Assembly: GCA_965206195.1 (NCBI GenBank)
Contig: CBDBIZ010000011.1
Coordinates: 558,001 to 622,000 of the forward strand
Source: JAAOIF01 sp965206195
GTDB lineage: Bacteria > Pseudomonadota > Gammaproteobacteria > PS1 > Pseudothioglobaceae
DNA: 64,000 bases
Direction of reading: 5' to 3'
Part shown: piece by piece, positions 45,429 through 54,687 of the stretch
Layout of the letters: each line of letters begins with the position of its first letter
Position numbering within the stretch: position 1 is the stretch's first letter
Program-made: the position numbers and the translations under genes
The notes under the pieces: model-generated
What the model was told of the DNA's origin: nothing
Seen by the model: only the letters and a program-made list of their open reading frames with translations
The model's database searches: none

Positions 45429-46459
45429 AAAGCCGCTAATTGCTCCAAACTCCAGCGTGGCTTTACATTAATCTGATAATTTGCATCGCGCTGCCCTTGG
45501 ATGAAACGCAGATTGCCTGCCAAAGCAATCATTGCGCCATTGTCAGTGCAAAATTCTTGCCGTGGATAAAACACCTTTACCTTAATTTTATCGCCCATCG
45601 CGTCAAGCTCTTTACGTAGGGACAAATTAGCACTCACCCCGCCCGCTACCACCAACGTTATATACTTAGTTTGCTCTAAAGCACGGCGGCATTTAATCAT
45701 CAAAGTTTGTGTGGCTGCCAACTCAAATGCCTTGGCAATATCGGCTTTTTGCTGTGGGTGTTGGGCAAAAATATTGCGCGCAAAAGTTTTCAACCCACTA
45801 AAGCTAAAATCCAATCCCGGTCTATCAACCATAGGTCGTGGAAATTTGAAAGCCGACGCATCACCTTGCTGAGCAAGCTGCGCCAAAGCAGCCCCGCCTG
45901 GATAACCTAAACCTAGTATTTTGGCTGTTTTATCAAACGCTTCGCCCACTGCGTCATCTAGCGATTCACCAAGTATTTTATACGCACCAAGCGTCTCGAC
46001 ATCAACCAACATAGTGTGTCCGCCAGAAACCAATAAAGCCACAAATGAGGGTTTGAGTGAGTTGTGTTCCAACAAGGGTGCTAATAAATGCCCTTCCATA
46101 TGATGAACCGCTAAGGCTGGAATATCTAAACTCCATGCTAAGGATTTCGCCACAGCGGCGCCCACCAACAGCGCACCTGACAAACCAGGACCTGCGGTAT
46201 AAGCGATGCCATTAAGGTCTTTTAATTCAAGGCTCGCCTGTGCCAGCACCGACTTAACCAACGGTATGATGCGTTGGATATGATCACGCGATGCCAATTC
46301 AGGCACCACACCGCCATATTCGCTATGGATGTCCACTTGAGAAAACAACTGATGCGCCAATAACCCTTGTTTAGAATGATACAAACCAATACCCGTTTCA
46401 TCGCATGAGCTCTCAATACCTAAGGTAACAAAGTTGTGCTGGGTAATTTGTTTATCCAC
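45425..46459 (-). CDS. tsaD: tRNA N6-threonylcarbamoyladenosine transferase TsaD
   Basis: The catalytic subunit of t6A37 formation. GIESSCDETGIGLY at the N-terminus, VHHMEGHLLAPLL with the metal histidines near residue 110, LLVSGGHTML and VVAGGVSANLSLR are all present. The 344-residue length is typical. Its partner tsaE is at 15739. It lies 26 bp downstream of lptB. Confidence 0.97.
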   Translation of the reverse strand: MDKQITQHNFVTLGIESSCDETGIGLYHSKQGLLAHQLFSQVDIHSEYGGVVPELASRDHIQRIIPLVKSVLAQASLELKDLNGIAYTAGPGLSGALLVGAAVAKSLAWSLDIPALAVHHMEGHLLAPLLEHNSLKPSFVALLVSGGHTMLVDVETLGAYKILGESLDDAVGEAFDKTAKILGLGYPGGAALAQLAQQGDASAFKFPRPMVDRPGLDFSFSGLKTFARNIFAQHPQQKADIAKAFELAATQTLMIKCRRALEQTKYITLVVAGGVSANLSLRKELDAMGDKIKVKVFYPRQEFCTDNGAMIALAGNLRFIQGQRDANYQINVKPRWSLEQLAAL

Positions 46460-46485
46460 GTGAGACTTACCTTACGGGCGACTGC

Positions 46486-47208
46486 TTAATGCACACCTAA
46501 ATACACTTCACGCACTGTGTCGTTAGTGAGGATTTGTTCCCGATTACCCTGAGCAATAACCACACCACTATGCAGCACATAAGAGTGATCACAAGTGTCA
46601 AGCATTTCTCGATAATTGTGGTCGGTAATGAGAATGCCAATACCTTTGCCTTTTAGATGGTGAATAATTCTTTGAATATCCCCCACAGAAATTGGGTCAA
46701 CCCCAGCGAAAGGCTCATCAAGCAACACAAATATTGGACTCAACGCCAAGGCACGAGCAATTTCCACACGTCTTCTTTCACCACCAGACAAGCTGATACC
46801 GTCAAGATGACGTATATGTTCAATATGAAATTCTAGCAGTAGTTCCTCTAATCGATGTTGCTGTTGCTGTTTACTAAGGCTGGTATCTAGTTGCAATACT
46901 GCCATGATATTATCTTGTACTGAAAGTTTGCGAAAAATAGAAGGTTCTTGTGGCAAATATCCCAAGCCCAGTTTAGAGCGTTTGTGCATCGGTAGTTGGT
47001 CAATACGTCGATCATTTAAAAATACCTGACCTGATTTGGCTTGAACCAAGCCACAAGCGATGTAAAAACAAGTGGTTTTACCCGCGCCGTTAGGACCTAG
47101 CAGCCCAACGACTTCACCACTTTGTACAAAAAATGACGTGTTGGTAACAACGTCTCTACCTGCATAAGACTTGCTGATATTTTGTATGTTGAGAGTATTA
47201 CTAGCCAT
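46486..47208 (-). CDS. lptB: LPS export ABC transporter ATPase LptB
   Basis: The cytoplasmic ATPase of LptB2FGC. Walker A is GLLGPNGAGKTTCFY near residue 36, LGYLPQEPSIFRKL is the Q-loop region typical of LptB, the signature is LSGGERRRVEIARAL, and Walker B is FVLLDEPFAGVDP. It has 240 residues. lptC and lptA do not precede it, which departs from the common gene order. Confidence 0.95.
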   Translation of the reverse strand: MASNTLNIQNISKSYAGRDVVTNTSFFVQSGEVVGLLGPNGAGKTTCFYIACGLVQAKSGQVFLNDRRIDQLPMHKRSKLGLGYLPQEPSIFRKLSVQDNIMAVLQLDTSLSKQQQQHRLEELLLEFHIEHIRHLDGISLSGGERRRVEIARALALSPIFVLLDEPFAGVDPISVGDIQRIIHHLKGKGIGILITDHNYREMLDTCDHSYVLHSGVVIAQGNREQILTNDTVREVYLGVH

Positions 47209-47257
47209 AATAACAAGTATGGATTATAATGGGTATTTTTAACAAAAATCAATTATT

Positions 47258-47719
47258 ATGTTTAATACTAAAAAACCTGACACTATTATCCCTAGTAGTG
47301 CACCAACCAGGCCTGTTGCACCAGCTCAAAGGTCTGCAGTAGATACTGAGAGAGAGTCCAAAAGTGTAACTATTATTTCTAAAGAATGCCATATCAAAGG
47401 TGTTATTTCTGGCAATGATGATATCAGTGTTTGTGGCAAAGTTGAGGGTGAAATTACGCTTAAAAACAATACTGTCACCATTGAAAACTCAGCCAAAGTC
47501 GATGCCAATATCCTTGCCAAAGTAGCTAATATAAATGGTAATATCGTGGGCAACATTGAAGCCACTGATAAAATTCTCATCACTGGTAGTGGTAATGTTA
47601 CTGGAGACATGGTGGCGAAGAAAGTGATTTTACAAGATGGTTCTTATTTCAAAGGCAATGTATCTATGATTGACAACCAGCCAAGCCAGGGACAAACTAC
47701 ATCAAAAATAAAGAAATAG
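47258..47719 (+). CDS. Bactofilin-family cytoskeletal protein
   Basis: A 153-residue polymer-forming protein (DUF583). A disordered Pro/Ser N-terminus is followed from about residue 45 by a right-handed beta-helix pattern (IKGVISGNDDISVCGKVEGE, VDANILAKVANINGNIVGNI) and a short basic tail. Bactofilins scaffold cell-wall enzymes. It converges on birA with a 23-bp overlap. Confidence 0.9.
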   Translation: MFNTKKPDTIIPSSAPTRPVAPAQRSAVDTERESKSVTIISKECHIKGVISGNDDISVCGKVEGEITLKNNTVTIENSAKVDANILAKVANINGNIVGNIEATDKILITGSGNVTGDMVAKKVILQDGSYFKGNVSMIDNQPSQGQTTSKIKK

Positions 47720-48449
47720 AAGAGTTTATAGATTGGATTTCGTGTTGCGTATTGATTAACAACAACCCTTGTTGGTCAATACCTAAGCATGTGCCCGACA
47801 TCAAGCCTTTGCCATTATTAAACCTTACTTGTTTGCCCAACAAATAGTCATATGCACACCACCTTGAGTGAAAATCCACCAGCCCAACTTGCACAAAAGT
47901 GTCGCAAAATTTCAACAGTGTATTAATCAAATCTGCACTTAGGCGCACACTGTCTAACTCAAACCCAAGTATCTGCTTGATATCTATCCACGACGCTTGA
48001 CACGCTAAATCATCAGTAAAGTGATGATTCACCCCCAAACCAATCACTACGGACTGCTTGTCATTTTGCAAGCTATTTTCAATCAAAATACCAGCGAGTT
48101 TTTTATCCTCAAAATAAACATCATTTGGCCATTTAAGTTTTAAATGACTCACGCCGTGCTTGGTTAATACTTCCAACACTGCCAGCCCAATTACCAAACT
48201 CAAGCCTGTTAATAGGATGTTGGCAGGGAAAATACGACGAATTGAAAATAGAATACTTGAGTTTTTTTGACTCAGCCACTCGCGACTATGTTGCCCCTTA
48301 CCATGCGTTTGTTCAGTGGCAATGCAAACCTGTGTTTTGGTTGAAAAAGGCAAGCCAGTCAAATAATCGTTAGTACTGGGAATTGAGTCAAACACAAAAC
48401 ACTCAATATCATCACTTAATAAACTTGCTAAGGTAGAATAATCAGCCAT
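47697..48449 (-). CDS. birA: Biotin-[acetyl-CoA-carboxylase] ligase
   Basis: A 250-residue biotin protein ligase. DSIPSTNDYL, the adenylate loop region EQTHGKGQHSREWLS, LKLKWPNDVYFEDKKLAGIL and GLGVNHHF are conserved. It lacks the N-terminal DNA-binding domain of E. coli BirA, so it is ligase only. It is divergent from truA with 20 bp between starts. Confidence 0.92.
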   Translation of the reverse strand: MADYSTLASLLSDDIECFVFDSIPSTNDYLTGLPFSTKTQVCIATEQTHGKGQHSREWLSQKNSSILFSIRRIFPANILLTGLSLVIGLAVLEVLTKHGVSHLKLKWPNDVYFEDKKLAGILIENSLQNDKQSVVIGLGVNHHFTDDLACQASWIDIKQILGFELDSVRLSADLINTLLKFCDTFVQVGLVDFHSRWCAYDYLLGKQVRFNNGKGLMSGTCLGIDQQGLLLINTQHEIQSINSSISLFLM

Positions 48450-48469
48450 ATTGTTATTTTACCTTTTTT

Positions 48470-49213
48470 ATGAAAATCGCATTGGGTGTTGAATACTTGG
48501 GCACAGATTTCCATGGCTGGCAATTACAAAAATCAGGCGTTCGTACCATACAACAAGTGGTGGAAGTCGCACTCTCAAATGTTGCCAATCACCCTATCCG
48601 CGTATTTTGTGCTGGTAGAACCGATGCAGGTGTGCATGCCATTGAACAAGTCATCCATTTTGAAACTGATGCAATTCGTGACGATAAAGCCTGGCTTTTT
48701 GGCGGCAATGTAAACCTAGCATCCGATGTTAACTTCACTTGGGCAAAGCAAGTTAATGATGATTTTCATGCGCGCTTTGACGCTTATGCCCGACAATACT
48801 ATTACAAGATTCACAACACCAAAGTACGCTCAGCTCTGTTAGCCACGCAATCATTATGGGAGCCGATGCCACTTAATGTTAAGGCAATGAATACAGCTGC
48901 TAAATGCTTACTGGGCGAGCATGATTTCTCAGCATTTCGTGGCAGTTTGTGTCAAGCCAAATCACCCATTAAAACCATTGAATTTATCAAACTCACACAA
49001 ACTAACGATACAATTTTATTAGACATTAAAGCCGATGCCTTTTTGCATCACATGGTGCGTAATATTGTTGGTACTTTACTTAAAGTTGGCAGGGGTGAGC
49101 GTGATATTGCTTGGGTAAAATCCGTGCTAGATTCAAAAGATAGAAAACAAGCGGGCACAACAGCTCAGCCACAAGGACTTTATTTTGTTAAAGCTTTTTA
49201 CCAATCTCTTTAG
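48470..49213 (+). CDS. truA: tRNA pseudouridine(38-40) synthase
   Basis: 247 residues. YLGTDFHGWQLQ at the N-terminus, the catalytic aspartate in FCAGRTDAGVHA near residue 51, and FLHHMVRNIVGTLLKVG near the C-terminus identify TruA. It converges on the SLC13 gene with 10 bp between ends. Confidence 0.97.
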   Translation: MKIALGVEYLGTDFHGWQLQKSGVRTIQQVVEVALSNVANHPIRVFCAGRTDAGVHAIEQVIHFETDAIRDDKAWLFGGNVNLASDVNFTWAKQVNDDFHARFDAYARQYYYKIHNTKVRSALLATQSLWEPMPLNVKAMNTAAKCLLGEHDFSAFRGSLCQAKSPIKTIEFIKLTQTNDTILLDIKADAFLHHMVRNIVGTLLKVGRGERDIAWVKSVLDSKDRKQAGTTAQPQGLYFVKAFYQSL

Positions 49214-49223
49214 GGAAAAAGTC

Positions 49224-51167
49224 TTAGAAAATAATACTCATCATCATCGTCATGACTACAATAAATAGTACTGTCATAACGCCACCAGTTTTAATAAAGT
49301 CTACCACTTTATAACCACCAGGTCCCATAATTAGTGCATTGACCTGGTGCGTTGGAATCAAAAATGAATTAGAAGTTGCAATCGCTACAGTTAGTGCATA
49401 TATGGCTGGGTCTGCGCCCACTTGAATAGCAATATTAACCGCAATAGGCACTAATAGAATTGTTGCACCAACATTTGACATAATCAATGTAAAGAACGTT
49501 GCTAATACAGCGATAGAAGTCAAAATAACCCAAGGTGCCATATCACCAACTACCTTAACGGTTTCTTGCGCAACCCAAAGCGCAGTTCCTGTTTTTGAAA
49601 CTGCCAAGCCCAGTGGGATTAAACTCGCCAATAAGAATACCGTTTTCCAAGAAACCGCCCGATAAGCCTCTTCAATTTTAAGCACCTTGGTTAGAATCAT
49701 ACCTAAAGCCCCTGTTAATAGTGCAATTGAGAGCTTAATATCGGTAAATAATATTAAAAATAGTGCCAAAGCAAAAAATACACCCGCCCACTTCACTTTT
49801 TCAGGGCGAGACTCCTCTTGTCTCGGATACTCAGAATTTACAATAATAAAGTCTTTATTGTTTTGTAAACGTTCTAAATCTTCCCAACAAACATGCACAA
49901 CTAAAGTATCACCAGATTGAAATTCTATGTCTCGAATGCCTTCACCCTCTTTCATGGTTTTACCGCCACGATGCAAAGCAACCATCGCCAAACCGTAGGT
50001 CTTTCTGAGCCAAACGTCTCTAGCAGTTTGACCAATCAACGTAGAATTTGGTGGAATAACAACTTCTGCGGTGCCACAATTCTGGGTCGATAATAAATCT
50101 ATAAATTTATCAATTTTTTCCGCAAGCTCTAGTTTAAACCCTTCAACGAAACCCTCTACATGGGTTTTTGAGGTTAAAACGCCAATGGTAGTATTTGCCC
50201 GAATGGTGGTGCTTCTGTCAACTGAGTCGTGCCCAATGATGCCTTTACTATTTTCATCTTGTAGAGCGACAACTCTAACTTTAAATGTTGTTTCAATTTC
50301 ATCTAACGCTAGACCGACTAAACTACTCTTTTCAGGAACTCTAATTTCGTATAAATCGTAATCAATTGCATAGACTTTTTGTAAGTATTTAACCGCTGAA
50401 ACAGACTCAACTTCTCTCTCTTTTACTGCTGGTAAAACATATTTACCCGCTAGCATAAAGTAAAGAATACCAACAGCAACCAATACAATACCAATCGGTG
50501 TTACAGAAAACAAATCCCACGTTGCCATCTGATTTTCAGCTGCTAATCCGTGATTTGTTGCTAAGATTAAATCGTTCAATAAAATTAATGGGCTAGAGCC
50601 TACCATTGTCATTGTTCCGCCCAAAATTGCGGTAAATCCCATCGGCATTAATAGCCTTGACATTGGAACACCTGAACGAGAAGAAATACGACTGACTACT
50701 GGAATAAACAATGCAGCCGCACCAACATTTTGCATGAATGACGAAATAAGACCAACAGCCGATGAAACAATCGGCACAATTCTGGACTCTGAGCGCCCAC
50801 CTACTTTAAGAATAAAAGCTGCCACTTTGGTCATTAAACCTGTTTTATCCAGACCAGCACCAATAATCATCACAGCAATAATAGACATAACTGCATTAGA
50901 AGAAAAACCATCAAACAATCTTTGGTTATCAATTAATCCCTCCTCTAGCCCCATAAGTGAGTACACAAAAGGCAATGAGGTAAGCCCTAAAATCACCATA
51001 ATAGTAATGGCTGCCTCATCAACCTCAACCACCTCAAATGCGAATAAATAAATAAGCAGCAACAAAATTGCTAGCATCCATGCAATTGAGGTTGTTGGTG
51101 CAAGGGTTGATAACAATAGCACAAAAATGGCAAATACAATGCCCGCAATGATTTTCTTATTTAGCAT
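49224..51167 (-). CDS. SLC13/DASS-family transporter with two TrkA-C (RCK_C) domains
   Basis: A membrane protein of ~647 residues with about 12 helices, split by a central cytoplasmic region of two TrkA-C-like domains (about 200-410; YDLYEIRVPEKSSLVGLALD, VIPPNSTLIGQTARDVWLR). SFMQNVGAAALFIPVV and TSNSFLIPTHQVNALIMGPG fit the sodium/anion symporter motifs. The substrate may be sulfate, a dicarboxylate or another anion. The ATG at 51167 is chosen; 51218 adds a non-family leader. It is divergent from a carbonic anhydrase gene. Confidence 0.85.
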   Translation of the reverse strand: MLNKKIIAGIVFAIFVLLLSTLAPTTSIAWMLAILLLLIYLFAFEVVEVDEAAITIMVILGLTSLPFVYSLMGLEEGLIDNQRLFDGFSSNAVMSIIAVMIIGAGLDKTGLMTKVAAFILKVGGRSESRIVPIVSSAVGLISSFMQNVGAAALFIPVVSRISSRSGVPMSRLLMPMGFTAILGGTMTMVGSSPLILLNDLILATNHGLAAENQMATWDLFSVTPIGIVLVAVGILYFMLAGKYVLPAVKEREVESVSAVKYLQKVYAIDYDLYEIRVPEKSSLVGLALDEIETTFKVRVVALQDENSKGIIGHDSVDRSTTIRANTTIGVLTSKTHVEGFVEGFKLELAEKIDKFIDLLSTQNCGTAEVVIPPNSTLIGQTARDVWLRKTYGLAMVALHRGGKTMKEGEGIRDIEFQSGDTLVVHVCWEDLERLQNNKDFIIVNSEYPRQEESRPEKVKWAGVFFALALFLILFTDIKLSIALLTGALGMILTKVLKIEEAYRAVSWKTVFLLASLIPLGLAVSKTGTALWVAQETVKVVGDMAPWVILTSIAVLATFFTLIMSNVGATILLVPIAVNIAIQVGADPAIYALTVAIATSNSFLIPTHQVNALIMGPGGYKVVDFIKTGGVMTVLFIVVMTMMMSIIF

Positions 51168-51298
51168 ACATGGTTGAGTTATTGAAAAAAATGTAGAGTA
51201 TAAATTATACCATATCAAGACCTCTGTACTAGGGGCTAAAGCTAGTTAAGGCTTTTTTATAACGAATAATCAAACAATGCTGTTTTTATAAAAAACCT

Positions 51299-51328
51299 TT
51301 GGCGTTAATTATAATAAAACACTATAAT
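51299..51328 (+). promoter_or_regulatory. Sigma-70-like promoter of the can gene
   Basis: TTGGCG (51299-51304) and TATAAT (51323-51328) are spaced 18 bp, 38 bp before the start codon. Confidence 0.5.
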
Positions 51329-51365
51329 CAGTCAAAAAATTACAGCTCAACAAATTAGGAATAAC

Positions 51366-52010
51366 ATGTGCAATCAACAACAACATAAGGCAGGAATTAG
51401 ACAACTTTTTAACAACAACATAGAATGGGTAAATGAAATTAATAAAAGAAATCCGCAATTCTTTTCCAATTTAGCTGGTCAGCAACGTCCTGAATATTTA
51501 TGGATTGGCTGTTCTGATAGCCGCGTTCCAGCCAACGAACTGGTTAAAATGGACCCTGGCACTATTTTTGTACATCGAAATATTGCAAATTTGGTTAATT
51601 CTAGTGATATGAATATATTGACGGTCATTCAGTACGCGGTTGAAATACTCAAAGTAAAGCATATTATTGTAAACGGACACTATGGTTGTGGTGGCGTCCA
51701 AGCGTCAATGAATGACAGCAATCCAGACCTCATTGACCACTGGATTCGTCCAATACGAAAATATTATCAACGTGCTAAAGATGAGTTAATTCAACTATCT
51801 GAAAACAAACAGGTTGATCGGCTATGTGAAATAAACGTGATGGAACAAGTGCGTAATATGTGCCACATTCCAGCCGTGCGAAAAGCCTGGAAAGAGTCCC
51901 TACCTTTAGCAATTCATGGTTTTATTTACGATATTAACGATGGACGTTTGCACAACCTTAATGTAACAGTTGATAATCTCGATGATGCCGATAAGTTATT
52001 GTCGCGTTAA
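51366..52010 (+). CDS. can: Beta-carbonic anhydrase, Can type
   Basis: 214 residues. Zinc ligands are in WIGCSDSRVPANEL (Cys and the Asp-Arg dyad) and VNGHYGCGGVQAS (His and Cys), with DPGTIFVHRNIANLV between. It closely follows the E. coli Can layout. It supplies or hydrates inorganic carbon, a plausible support for autotrophy. It lies between an SLC13 transporter and NhaD. Confidence 0.95.
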   Translation: MCNQQQHKAGIRQLFNNNIEWVNEINKRNPQFFSNLAGQQRPEYLWIGCSDSRVPANELVKMDPGTIFVHRNIANLVNSSDMNILTVIQYAVEILKVKHIIVNGHYGCGGVQASMNDSNPDLIDHWIRPIRKYYQRAKDELIQLSENKQVDRLCEINVMEQVRNMCHIPAVRKAWKESLPLAIHGFIYDINDGRLHNLNVTVDNLDDADKLLSR

Positions 52011-52049
52011 CATTCAATAAAATGCCGAAAATAAGCTACCAAGTTGTCT

Positions 52050-53405
52050 CTACACGCCATTAATAAGGATATGTGTATAAACACTAGCAGCATAGCCCAA
52101 GCCAATTACCAGCGTCCATTTCAGGTGCGAACCAAAAGTATACAGCCCTTTTGATTGCCCCATTAATGCCACACCAGCCGCTGAACCCAATGAAAGCAAA
52201 CTGCCACCTACGCCTGCACTGAGTGTTACTAATAGCCACTGCCCTGTTGACATATCAGGATTCATGGTTAGCACTGCAAACATCACAGGAATATTGTCCA
52301 CCACAGCGGATAATATACCCACTAAGATATTAGCATAAGTTGCACCCACAGAGGCATACATCATCTCAGAAGTAAGTGCCAAATAACCCATAAATCCCAG
52401 ACCGCCCACACTAACAATAACGCCAAAAAAGAACAACAAGGTATCCCATTCTGCACCTGCCACTTTTTTGAAAATATCAAAACCAGTGCCTTGATTTTGT
52501 TTTTCTTGACGATTAATAAAGTAGGCAAGAATCATTAAGTAGCTAAGTCCTGTCATCATCCCCATTGCTGGCGGCAAATACAAAAAAGTGTGAAAACTCA
52601 CTGCTGTAATAATAGATGCAATAAATAAAACCATGACAAGTAACCCGCCTTTCTTTACTGCAATATTGTTTAGAACCTCATCATGGAACTCGTTTTTAAT
52701 AGCAAAGTGCATAATTGTAGCTGGCACAATAAAATTAATAAATGACGGCACAAACAAAGCAAAAAACTCATTAAATTCAACCATGCCTTTTTGCCAAACC
52801 ATCAAAGTAGTAATATCGCCAAACGGACTGAATGCGCCGCCAGCATTGGCAGCAACCACAATATTAACAAACGCAATTGAAACAAAGCGTGGGCTATTTG
52901 ACCCCACTGCCAATACAACTGCGCCCATAATCAAAGCTGTGGTTAAATTATCTGCAATTGGTGAGATAAAAAAGGCTAAAAATCCAGTCATCCAAAATAA
53001 CTGCCTAAAAGTAAAGGCTTTAGAAATCAGCCAAACTTTAAGTGCTTCGAATACTTGTCTCTCGCGCATAGCCTCAATATAGGTCATGGCTACAAGTAAA
53101 AATAAGAACAATTCAGCATACTCTAATAGATTGTGTCTGAGCGCAATTTCTGCTGAATGTGGTAAGCCATACTGTGCATACACCCAGCCAATCAAACCCC
53201 AAATAACGCCAGCCACTAAAATCACTGGCTTGGATTTTCTAAAGTGTGTAAATTCTTCTACTATGACAAAGATATAAGCCAGTGCAAATAATGCTAATGC
53301 CGTATAACCTATCCAATGGTTGGTAAGGTCTAGCGTGATGCTAGAATTGCCACTTGCGAACGTAGTAATGGGTAATAATATCAACAGAAATAAGTACTTT
53401 GTCAT
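52050..53405 (-). CDS. nhaD: Na+/H+ antiporter NhaD
   Basis: 451 residues with about 12 helices and a leading hydrophobic segment. ISPIADNLTTALIMGAVVLA and ANAGGAFSPFGDITTLMVWQ are NhaD-specific motifs, and VDNIPVMFAVLTM is in the second repeat. It exchanges sodium for protons at alkaline pH in marine bacteria. It converges on can with 39 bp between ends. Confidence 0.93.
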   Translation of the reverse strand: MTKYLFLLILLPITTFASGNSSITLDLTNHWIGYTALALFALAYIFVIVEEFTHFRKSKPVILVAGVIWGLIGWVYAQYGLPHSAEIALRHNLLEYAELFLFLLVAMTYIEAMRERQVFEALKVWLISKAFTFRQLFWMTGFLAFFISPIADNLTTALIMGAVVLAVGSNSPRFVSIAFVNIVVAANAGGAFSPFGDITTLMVWQKGMVEFNEFFALFVPSFINFIVPATIMHFAIKNEFHDEVLNNIAVKKGGLLVMVLFIASIITAVSFHTFLYLPPAMGMMTGLSYLMILAYFINRQEKQNQGTGFDIFKKVAGAEWDTLLFFFGVIVSVGGLGFMGYLALTSEMMYASVGATYANILVGILSAVVDNIPVMFAVLTMNPDMSTGQWLLVTLSAGVGGSLLSLGSAAGVALMGQSKGLYTFGSHLKWTLVIGLGYAASVYTHILINGV

Positions 53406-53835
53406 ATTTTTCGTTCTAATAAATTGAGCACTATCTCAGATTAATATAGAAAGATTTAAATGTTAAAGACCGCTGCATTCACCCCCGCAAAGGGCATAAA
53501 TTCAATACAGCGGCCTCTAAAAAGATATAAGGATTATATTATATAGTAATACTTACATTTTTTATGGGTTATTTTGTGTAATGCTACCTTTGAAGGCTTG
53601 TCCATATTTAATATGACAGATAAATACTAGTTGCATCAGACCATCCATATCCAAAGGTCTTAACTTAATTTGAGCAATTTTTTTGATGAAGTTTGACAAA
53701 TAGCTTTTGCCCTAGTAGTCTGCATCAAATTGGTCTTGAGCTATTAAAATTGGGACGTTTTATCACTCTTAACTATTTTCGTATTTTTGCATAATTTCAT
53801 CAAAAAAGATATACAGTTAAGGACGAAAGATGGAT
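53406..53835. other. 430-bp intergenic region with one inverted repeat; no gene seen
   Basis: CCGCTG (53470-53475) and CAGCGG (53508-53513) form a hairpin extended by ATT/AAT pairing, perhaps a terminator for the minus-strand gene to the right. On the minus strand a stretch reading LRPLDMDGLMQLVFICHIKY (about 53600-53660) looks coding-like but is bounded by stops and not recognised. It may be relic DNA. Confidence 0.35.
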
Positions 53836-54474
53836 TTACACAGTTTGATTTACACTCTCTTGATTTTGCACCACCCAAGTATGATCAATAATTAAACGCT
53901 CACCACTATAAACTTTACCGATAAACACATCGCCTACTTCATAATTGGTAGTGCCTTTAGGAGTGCCAGTCATTAAAATATCGCCATCTTGAAAACGCAT
54001 TTTGAGCGAGATTTGCTTGACAATATCCTCAGGTTTGCTAATCATTAAGTCATAACCGCCGTGCTGAATACAAACATCATTACGATAAAACTCCATGCGC
54101 AAACTGGTAATATCAATATTATCCAGTGTGACAAAACGACTAAAAACTGCTGCATGGTCAAACGATTTTGCCAACGACCACGGCAAAGAATTTGCCATTA
54201 ATTCGTGCTGCAACTTGCGATTGGTAATATCAATACCAAATGCCACACCTACAGGTTTTTGCTGAGCAAAAATAAAACTTAACTCGCCCTCAAACTCATA
54301 ACCTTCATCAAAATGATAAAACGTATGACAAATTGCAGAATTAGATTTGATAAAAACTGCCATTGGTGCACTTCTCTTTTGCGTTACTTCTGCAATATGT
54401 TCGGCATAATTAAAGCCAGCACAAATAACTTTGTTCGGGATAACAGGCATCCCACTAAAATTTACTTGATTCAT
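53836..54474 (-). CDS. Fumarylacetoacetate hydrolase-family protein
   Basis: 212 residues. VICAGFNYAEHIAE near the start, YEFEGELSFIF (metal-binding Glu pair) near residue 65, KSFDHAAVFSRFV and DILMTGTPKGTTNYEVGDVF are the FAH-family motifs. It resembles YcgM-type acylpyruvate hydrolases / oxaloacetate decarboxylases. Its GELSF.. metal site is complete. It is divergent from the mtoX gene across about 213 bp. A link to that pathway is not evident. Confidence 0.85.
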   Translation of the reverse strand: MNQVNFSGMPVIPNKVICAGFNYAEHIAEVTQKRSAPMAVFIKSNSAICHTFYHFDEGYEFEGELSFIFAQQKPVGVAFGIDITNRKLQHELMANSLPWSLAKSFDHAAVFSRFVTLDNIDITSLRMEFYRNDVCIQHGGYDLMISKPEDIVKQISLKMRFQDGDILMTGTPKGTTNYEVGDVFIGKVYSGERLIIDHTWVVQNQESVNQTV

Positions 54475-54608
54475 AATACCCCAATTATTTTTTATTGCCT
54501 ATATTACACCCTAACTTCAAGTTCTAAGTGCAACTTTTTGTTGGTTAAATAATACCTGATTCGAACGCCGCTTGTGGTGTTTGAATTTAGAATATTTTTT
54601 TATTAAAA

Positions 54609-54642
54609 AGAATGAACATTCGTTCTATTTTTGATTTATAAT
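54609..54642 (+). promoter_or_regulatory. mtoX promoter with overlapping palindromic operator
   Basis: AGAATGAACATTCGTTCT (54609-54626) is a near-perfect 18-bp palindrome. TATAAT follows at 54637-54642, so the palindrome covers the -35 position. A TetR-type or similar dimeric regulator is likely. Confidence 0.5.
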
Positions 54643-54687
54643 GTGCTTGGAAGTTTTTATAATTATAATTAAATAAGGAGTTGTATC

